Shown here: in pieces, positions 57,450 through 64,000 of the stretch
How the letters are laid out: each line of letters opens with the position of its first letter
How positions within the stretch are numbered: the stretch's first letter is position 1
NCBI RefSeq assembly: GCF_016086655.4
Contig: NC_052138.2
Span: 37,397,403 to 37,461,402 of the forward strand
Direction: 5' to 3'
Source of the DNA: Lepeophtheirus salmonis
Lineage: Eukaryota > Arthropoda > Copepoda > Siphonostomatoida > Caligidae
Length of the DNA stretch: 64,000 bases
Notes under the pieces: model-generated
The model's database searches: none
Told to the model about the DNA's origin: nothing
The model's input: only the letters and a program-made list of their open reading frames with translations
Made by a program: the position numbers and the translations under genes

Positions 57450-58250
57450 ATTTTTACAGTGACTGTATTGATTTTCATATGTGTTTCTCTAAAATCAAAG
57501 TGGGTCTTATTCTTTATAACAATAAATAAAGCGCATCAGACAATTTTAAACTTATAAGAACTCCAAAGAATATGTATATATTTTTTTTTACCACTTACTG
57601 ATCAAATATATTATTTTCTTGACGAAACAATATTGAAGCTAAATGTTCCGAAGATGGGACGCTATATAATGAAATAAAATGTTGTAAAACACGGTGAAAT
57701 TAACTAATACAAACTGAAAGTAATAATGGTTTCTTCAAACTTTAAGGTATTGGGAGTCAATACTTCAAGTTCTATAATATGTAGTTAAAAAAATAATTTC
57801 GGTCATGTTTAAAATGCAAGACGTATTTCTCTTATTTTAAAACAGCATTGAAACTATTACCAAGATTCCTCATAAATAATTAGAATTAATTTTCGTATGG
57901 GTTTATAAGTATGTAGAAGTTAAAGTTATAATAGATTAATTCGTTAATATTAACTTCCAATAAACATTCGGCAATAACAGATTTCTGGATGAAATATATC
58001 GTACTAATAATAAAAGTTTCATATATGATTTTTTTTTTTTTTGCCAATGTTATCAACTTATAACTTGACTTCAAATATTATTAAAAATATATCAAATGGG
58101 AAAAAATAAGGATATTTTATGTAATTTAGCGAATAAACAAAAAAATAATGTAATATTATTTGAGAAGTTAAAAAGTGTTCATTTATACAAGCAAAATGCA
58201 CAATTGTACGCTCACACGATTAAAAATAAGCAGTTTGTTCCACTTTTCTA
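57450..58250. other. AT-rich stretch, nothing recognised
   Basis: No gene or repeat of this window was recognised. Confidence 0.4.
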
Positions 58251-58256
58251 CTAATA

Positions 58257-58821
58257 CCAGGTGCGACAAAACAGTCTTTACATTTTGTGTTTGCTATATA
58301 AATCAAAGTTTTTGTGAATGCGATAACATTGTTCCGGTAAAATACCAAAAAAAAAAAAAAGTGTCTTAGAAGCCAAGAAAATTCCAGATGAACGTGACAA
58401 ACGAATTGCGGTCCGTGCACTTTTGGACACTTTCAAGAAACCAACGGAGATTGCAAAGTAGTTTGGGATCCAGACCAACTGCCCAGACATTAATGTGGTG
58501 TTTCAGCACGATGGTGGGCCTGCACACACGTCCAAAAAGACCCAAAAGTGGTTTGAGGACAACTGGCCCAAATATCGACAACCTCAAGGACACTGTCAAC
58601 CAGCACTGGGATGCCATGTCTTAGGACAACATTTTGAAAGGGTGCAAGGCCGTCTGGAAGCCATCATTGCTGCCAAGGGGATCTACATTGATGATTAGGG
58701 TAGCCAAGATATCATATTAGTTATTTTTATTTTATTGACATACCCACTTACAACTGGTTACTGAAATACATTTTGATAAAGTTTTAGATTTAAAGTGTAT
58801 TGATTTTTTCGCCGCACCTGG
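58257..58821 (+). mobile_element. 565-bp mariner deletion derivative with both TIRs and TA target duplication
   Basis: The left end CCAGGTGCGACAAAACAGTC follows TA (58255-58256). The inverted right end CCAGGTGCGGCGAAAAAATC is followed by TA (58822-58823). The terminal nine bases are identical. The TIR is of the same family as the near-complete element at 16785-18014 (CCGGGTGCGGAGAAAAAATC). Unlike most relics here, the ends and target duplication are clear, so it is a relatively young insertion. Confidence 0.88.
58363..58698 (+). pseudogene. mariner transposase remnant, N-terminus fused to catalytic end
   Basis: One frame runs 58363-58698 with a single internal stop (58459-58461). It reads VLEAKKIPDERDKRIAVRAL, LDTFKKPTEIAK (N-terminal domain), then INVVFQHDGGPAHTSKKTQK, WFEDNWPK (second Asp block) and finally RVQGRLEAIIAAKGIYIDD with the stop at 58696. 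A middle block reads LKDTVNQHWDAMS in another frame, so there is a second rearrangement. The whole stretch between the first helix-turn-helix and the second Asp is missing, as is the SPDLNP block. No active transposase can come from it. The opposed open frames over 58220-58617 are shadows. Confidence 0.85.
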
Positions 58822-58829
58822 TAAAGGTT

Positions 58830-59930
58830 TTATTCCAGAGGTATGATTCTAAAGTTGCATGAAGAACGTGCGTTTGAAGTCGATAGAAAATATTCACAAA
58901 AAATGGTTTAGTCATAATAGATCTATTTCTGGTAGAGAGCAAAGGGCAAAGTAGAAATATGCCTCATTGCCCAATGGAACTTTCCCAATTGTCCATATCG
59001 TTTGACGTTGAGTTTGTAGGTGGATTTTGGGAGGAGTATCGGCAAAGAGGTCAAGTAGAACTATTGAATAATTGTACACAAATTTCAGGAACAAAGATAC
59101 ATACACAAATGAAGGATACAGACCAAAGAGAAATAAGTTGTAGCTCTACTTTCCCTATTGATCCACCAAAAAACAACCTAATACTTTATAAAATTTAGCT
59201 CCAAAGTTTTTGTGAAAATAAGTTAATTTCTTCAATTTCTATAAACAACTTTATTAATTCACTTTCATAATTTAAAATTTGCAAAACTATTTGAATGCAG
59301 TATACTCTATGCATTATATTGTAAAACAGCTATAACTGCTACCAGCAGTCAGTGTGATGCAAGAATTCTATTTTTTTAATATTATTATTTCATTCCTCCC
59401 AATGTTGCAGCATTTTTATGAAAAATATTTAAATATAACATGGAAAAAAAAAGGACTCATAATTAATAGGACATAAGATAGCTTTAAACAATAAAAAAGG
59501 CATTCACACTTCCTCGTTGGGATGACACTCTGCTTCTTCTGGAATTCTTTGAACCAAATTATTGGTTTTTTAAGAAGCTTTGAAAAATTGAGCCGTCAAG
59601 TATTCCTTCATTAAAATATCCAATTGATATGAGGTAAAAAGCCAAGCAACATTTTAGCAGCAAGCATTCTAAATTTGTACGGTTAGTCCAAGTCGGGTAG
59701 TATAAATGGATTTATTCCGGAAATAACAACATTTTTAAGACCTTTACAAAATCTCAAAAGCAAATGGACTTTTTCAACTGTTAAAATGGATTGTTTTATA
59801 TACTTCATCGTTCTGTAATTAATAACTACATAGTCCTGTAAAACCTCTTACCCATGAGTTATGTAAAGAGGAACAAAAAAAATGAATAAATTTCCGGGTA
59901 TTCAAATACAAAAGTTTTATTCCTTCAAAA
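58830..59930. other. unassigned stretch with one open frame
   Basis: The plus-strand frame 58959-59198 (79 codons, MPHCPMELSQLSISFDVEFV, then GGFWEEYRQRGQVELLNN) has a varied composition and lies in a less AT-rich patch. It is unassigned and has no clear gene context. The remainder is AT-rich. Confidence 0.25.
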
Positions 59931-59934
59931 ATGT

Positions 59935-60010
59935 AGGACATCACCTATCTGATATAATTTTCAATACTGTGTAAAACAAAATTTAAATGTGTATTATCAT
60001 TATGAAACCA
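59935..60010 (+). repeat. dispersed repeat, second copy of 35835-35925
   Basis: GACATCACCTATCTGATATA ... GTGTATTATCATTATGAA matches the earlier copy in the same orientation over about 75 bases with scattered changes. Confidence 0.5.
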
Positions 60011-60014
60011 AAAT

Positions 60015-61355
60015 AAAACTCCTTTGATTATTATATAACTTATTCTATTACCTTTTGAAAAAAGTAAAATATCCTTTCGCAACCTGTTTTACATTTACGC
60101 ACATCAAGCAAAAATAATCTTCAACCGTGACAAAGTGGCATTTCCTATTTGGTTATCTCATTAATTTATGTATTTATCACTTCATAGATATAAATATATA
60201 TTTGATGCAAAATATTGCAATGAGGCATTAAAGATTATAAAATAAGAACGGGCACAAATAACAGGTGAAATAAATACTTGCATACTATTGCCAAAGAGAT
60301 AGTGATACTTTTGAGACTCGGTTTGAAACTTTTTTTTTTTCTTGCTTTGATCTGAAGTGATGCCAAGAACAATCGTTCTATGAAATCTATTACATCATTA
60401 CATTTACTTCCAAAAAGAAGCCAAATAATTAGAAAATAAATTTGTATCTTTAGCTCATTCTTCCCAAATATTGAATTAATATTCAATAATTCCTTAACCC
60501 AGCACGAAAACAAGCCATCTGGACAAAAGCCTTAACTAAGATATTTATGCTAATTGGTTTGGATGGAATAAATTAAGTTGCCACTTCAAGAATATATCAG
60601 AGGCGTTCCCAGGGGGTGGGGTGGAGGGACTGAATTGAATGAATGAATCAAATAAATATGTCCTTTTTAGAAGAATTTTTTTGACAGCAAGCATCAGAGT
60701 CAAAAAATTTACTGTTTGAATTTTTAAATTTTTCCAAGAAATAAAATATTTGAAATTGGTTTTTTGAAAATTTAATTATACTACTTTTATTTAAATTTTT
60801 TTGGGATTGTGATAAAAATAATTTATTTTTAAAATAAATCACTCCTTTTATGATTATTCTAGGTATCTAGAATTCCATGGACCAATCTAACACTACAATA
60901 TATGTAGTGATTACTATATGCTCATTGTTCTCTCTTTAAAAATAAAATAATTATAATCTTGGGATTTATCCTTCTATTTTGGGATATTAACGTTACGTAA
61001 AGGATGATTTTTATTGTAATGTCGAAATGTTGGGACTTTCCAATAATAATTTATTAATAGGTGTAAATTGATTGCTTTCTTGTGATTATATTAATTATAT
61101 TTTCAAATCATTCTCGTTTTGTCTGATTCTAGCTGCGGCTAAACAATATATTAGAAAAAATATCAGAAAACGTTTTCACTAGAAGCCTTCTATAGCATTA
61201 ATAAGGACACTTGAAAATAGGAATATTCATCAACGATACAAACATATGCAGAAAATGATTCTACACACTTATGTGCAGATTTTATTGAAGGGGAAGACGA
61301 AAATGAAATATCACTGATTAATTAATTTTTTCATATTAATAAAAAATTTAATATT
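60015..61355. other. AT-rich stretch with a transposon-end-like patch
   Basis: The patch 60600-60640 (GGCGTTCCCAGGGGGTGGGG) followed by AT-rich low complexity to 60845 resembles the inverted border of the array at 63020-63055 (GGGCGTACGCAGGATTATC). No gene was recognised. Confidence 0.35.
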
Positions 61356-61359
61356 TGAA

Positions 61360-62120
61360 TTTGAACACCCGGATAGAATTGTATATACAGACGGATCCAA
61401 AGATGATAAAGGCAACACAGATGTGGAATGGGCTATCACTCGAGGTGACATGTCAATTCATCGAGTATCATCATAATTAAATAACAAAGTCTTCTAAGCA
61501 GAAATCGTCGGCATAACACAATTATTGGTAGCTTTTCTTAACCAAGACAATCCATCAAAAAACGTAATAACTCCATTGGATTCTCAATCGGCAATTGCTG
61601 CTATTCTAAATCCCTTTACAAAGAGTAATGCAGATAAGAAGTGTTAAGAAATATTAAACATCTTAAATGTGAAATAAACCTATATCTGGATTGGTGCAAA
61701 AACCATTCAGATCTTGCAAAGAGTGGTATTAAAAGTCAAAATCGTTTCTGCGTTGGAGCACCTCCTAGCTACATACAGAAGAAGGTGGGTGACTTCCTTT
61801 TCGAAGTTTGGTGCAATAGATACAGGGAAGATCAAAGAATGAAACATCACATCACATTTTCAAGAAACCAAAACAGAAGAGTGTCAATCTTTCGAGTCAA
61901 AACATGAACTTACTCGTTCAAGCCTACCCAGGACATGGGCCGTTTTTAGCACATCTAAGCAAATGGAAAAATACAAGTGCAATATTTGCATGGAAGAACC
62001 ACAAAGTGCAGACCACCTTATTAACAGATAGCCATCGCTCTCATTTGAGAGATACGAAACTATGCTAAAAGAGTATGAAGATCTTTGTATTCTTAAATTT
62101 ATGAAATGTACAAAATTATA
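61360..62120 (+). pseudogene. LINE RNase H and C-terminal fragment
   Basis: The plus strand reads FEHPDRIVYTDGSKDDKGN (the YTDGSK motif with the first RNase H Asp). FxAEIVGITQLLVAF follows with the Glu, then PLDSQSAIAAILNPF, a variant of SDSQSAIxAI with the second Asp. The C-terminal zinc-binding block is KYKCNICMEEPQSADHLIN, where the last Cys region is spoiled by a stop. The tail ends at a TAG at 62118-62120. The order RNase H then CxxC/H fits the I/R1/jockey-type LINEs. Frame changes and stops are frequent, for example at 61473 and 61492. The RT domain upstream was not found, so this is a 5'-truncated insertion. It is a different clade from the LINE at 3560-5480. Confidence 0.8.
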
Positions 62121-62333
62121 GATAATAACTATTAAATTAAGTAAGACTTAAGATCAATTTCTGCTGTCGTAGCACATTTACCCCTTTGTCTGGTCGTGTT
62201 CTTTGCCGTATGGATGTATATTTTTGTAACGTATGCAAATGTATAACTATAATGCATTGACTATACTAAACAGCAATAAATTCTTTCCTAACTAAATATT
62301 TGAATTTTTTGTGCTAAAAATTTTTTTTTTTTT

Positions 62334-63055
62334 GAACAACTCTGGATTTTTGAAACTTTTTGTAAAAACTATGAATTTTTGAATTTTTTTCAAACCAATT
62401 TTATATTTTAAATTTAATTCTTCAAATCTTTTCCCAAAAAATTATTTATTTTTTAACAACTGTGGATTTTTAAAACTTTTTGTAAAAAGCTATGGATTTT
62501 TTAATCATTTTTCCAGGTATATTTGAAATTTAATTTTTGAAATCTTTTCCAAAAAAATATTTTTTTGTGAACCACTGTGAATTTTTGAAACTTTCTGTAA
62601 AAAGCTATAGATTTTTTAATTCTTTTATTCCAACAAATTTTATATTTGAAATTTAATTCTTGAAATTTTTTCCCAAAAATTATTTTTTTTGTGAACAACT
62701 GTAGATTTTTGAAATTTTCGTATGCAGCTGTAAATTTTTCTAAATTACTAGACTTTATTTGAATAGCTGAGGATTTTTGAATTTTTTTTCCCAAAATTTA
62801 ATTTTTTGTAAATAGCGATGGATTTTAAAAAAAAGTTAATATTTGAATTTTTTTTTCTCTGAAAATTTAATTTTATGTGAATAGCCGTGGATTTAAAAAA
62901 AAATTATATAATTTAATTTTTGATTTTTTTTCCAAAAAATGCAATTTTTTTTTTTGAACAGCTTTAGAATTTTTAAATTTTTTTTCAAAAAATTTAATTT
63001 TTCATTTCTTTTTTTCAAAAAAAATCTAAAACCCCCCTCTAAAGATAATCCTGCG
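62334..63055. repeat. minisatellite with approximately 115-124 bp units and a hAT-like border module
   Basis: The unit opens GAACAACTCTGGATTTTTGA, continues with ACTTTTTGTAAAAA, a 'tttatatttgaaatttaattcttgaaat' block and a CCCAAAAATTATTTTTTT block, and restarts at about 62334, 62454, 62569 and 62692. Later units (to about 63010) are shorter and more decayed. The array ends with AACCCCCCTCTAAAG and ATAATCCTGCGTACGCC (about 63030-63055), similar to the module inside the hAT MITE at 8480-8510. No coding capacity; the minus-strand frame 62501-62794 is a shadow of the repeat. Confidence 0.7.
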
Positions 63056-63059
63056 TACG

Positions 63060-63555
63060 CCCTACTCCAAAAAGATCATATTTTTTTCATCTTTAAATTA
63101 ATGCAAAGAGCTAGCTAAAAAAAAAAGCGTGTGTGTATCTGTCTACTACTACAACAAATGTATGCACAAATACACATCCATAACAGAAACTTGTTTTGCT
63201 TGTTTTTGTCTAGTATGAATAGATACAAAACCTGCTTTGTGTACAATGTACATATGTACAAAAGACCAAAATACTAATTCATAATGGGGAGTTATAGGCT
63301 CATAAATAATGTATGTACAAGTAAGTGTAAAAATGAGATATAAATATATATTTATGGATTTTGTGACAAGTCTAGACAATCGTTCAATTAATTATTATTA
63401 TTTACACATACACAAAAATATGTAGCACATTGAATTAATCAATTTTTTCTAAATTTTTGTTCGTACATTTATTTGTTTTAAATATTCATCATGTTCATTA
63501 TAAAACCAATCTATCACCAGCAAAAGGAAATAATCCCAATATATAAATTTACTTC
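63060..63555. other. AT-rich stretch, nothing recognised
   Basis: No gene was recognised. A stretch with TGTGTGTATCTGTCT lies at 63129. Confidence 0.35.
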
Positions 63556-63560
63556 ATGTA

Positions 63561-63905
63561 CAGAGTTGTACAGGAAAAAATGAACATAGGAGACAGCATT
63601 ATAAATATTTCATTAATTTTTTATTTTCAATATCTAAAAAAAATTGTAAACAAGCCACTTGCAAACTTGGTCACTCAATATGCCACCCTTCAGCAACCTT
63701 AACACATCATCAATAGGCTTAACAAAAATTGTTGAAAAAATTTGGTGGGTTCGCATTAAAGTGTTGAGTTATGGTGGTGTCTTTCTCCAAAGCTTCCTAC
63801 ACAGCTAAGTTCATCTGTTCAAATCTGCTGATTATGGGGACACATCTCTTTGCCTCTTTACTTCTCGAGGACAGAGAATTTTGGGAAATAAACAACATAG
63901 GCTTA
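63561..63905 (-). mobile_element. mariner relic with 3' TIR at the window end
   Basis: The 3' TIR candidate CAGAGTTGTACAGGAAAAAA follows TA (63559-63560) and resembles those at 51271 and 45479 (inverted). The minus-strand reading from about 63895 gives RSKEAKRCVPIISRFEQMN, EALEKDTTITQHFNANPPN and the tail CVKVAEGWHIE with a stop (about 63690), a decayed form of the ACxxVxxGGHIE ending. Frame changes are present. The rest may continue beyond 63905 or be deleted. The plus-strand frame 63771-63998 is a shadow. Confidence 0.55.
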
Positions 63906-64000
63906 AAGATACTTAATAGAGTTACATTAATTAAGTATTATAGTATTAAAACTATTCTATATGTAATTGGAATTGTCTTTGAAGTACATATCCATTAAGT

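Noticed and set aside
58388..58624. A separate 78-codon gene within the 58-kb mariner
   Set aside because: It is an alternative frame of the transposase remnant; only the block LKDTVNQHWDAMS belongs to the mariner protein.
62501..62794. A 97-codon minus-strand protein rich in K, F and N
   Set aside because: It is a translation of the AT-rich minisatellite units; the repeated protein blocks mirror the DNA repeat.
62334..63010. A CRISPR-like array of regular repeats
   Set aside because: Units are long, contiguous and variable without spacers, and the DNA is of eukaryotic character; this is a minisatellite.

Overview
The window looks like gene-poor, repeat-dense, AT-rich animal nuclear DNA. 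No continuous host protein-coding gene, rRNA or functional tRNA could be recognised. The long open frames are short and mostly antisense to, or pieces of, decayed transposons. The style of the mariner/Tc1 relics (DNA ending in motifs such as PSSPDLNPLDF and LEAIIAAKG), the number of distinct families and the tRNA-headed SINEs suggest an invertebrate, most plausibly an arthropod such as a parasitic copepod (sea louse). That assignment is inference from family resemblance, not proof. Everything named below is a relic; nothing looks autonomous.

Layout. 1-5.5 kb: two copies of the same LINE 3' region in opposite orientation (1-465 plus; 3560-5480 minus, with reverse-transcriptase motifs), with a mariner relic between them. 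6.9-10.7 kb: a dispersed repeat here called R1, a hAT-type MITE (8198-8618), a 550-bp mariner derivative with intact ends (9631-10180), and an R1 copy split by a tRNA-derived SINE. 13.8-20.7 kb: several mariner relics, including one nearly full-length copy (16785-18014), a MITE with an internal tandem repeat (16036-16320) and two SINEs. 22.6-23.6 kb: an old approximately 0.5-kb tandem duplication. 25.6-27.3 kb: the most gene-like object, a pseudogene of a multi-copy invertebrate protein family of unknown function. 29.6-38.8 kb is mostly unexplained AT-rich DNA with scattered relics.

38.8-50.6 kb: more R1 and SINE copies, four mariner relics, a third dispersed repeat (R2), and two elements whose inverted ends are built from an iterated short motif (40095-40795 with GTCGACGTTTTGTC-type units; 49191-50416 with GGAAAATTG-type units). 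A similar, weaker structure sits at 28970-29630. 51-64 kb: further mariner relics with recognisable TIRs, a LINE RNase H fragment (61360-62120), an approximately 120-bp minisatellite (62334-63050) and a last mariner relic at the window end.

What stands out is not a pathway but the mobile-element ecology: repeated formation of internally deleted mariners keeping both ends, nested insertions that give relative ages, and a possible class of small DNA elements with iterated-motif termini. All homology calls come from reading translations by eye and rest on recalled family motifs.
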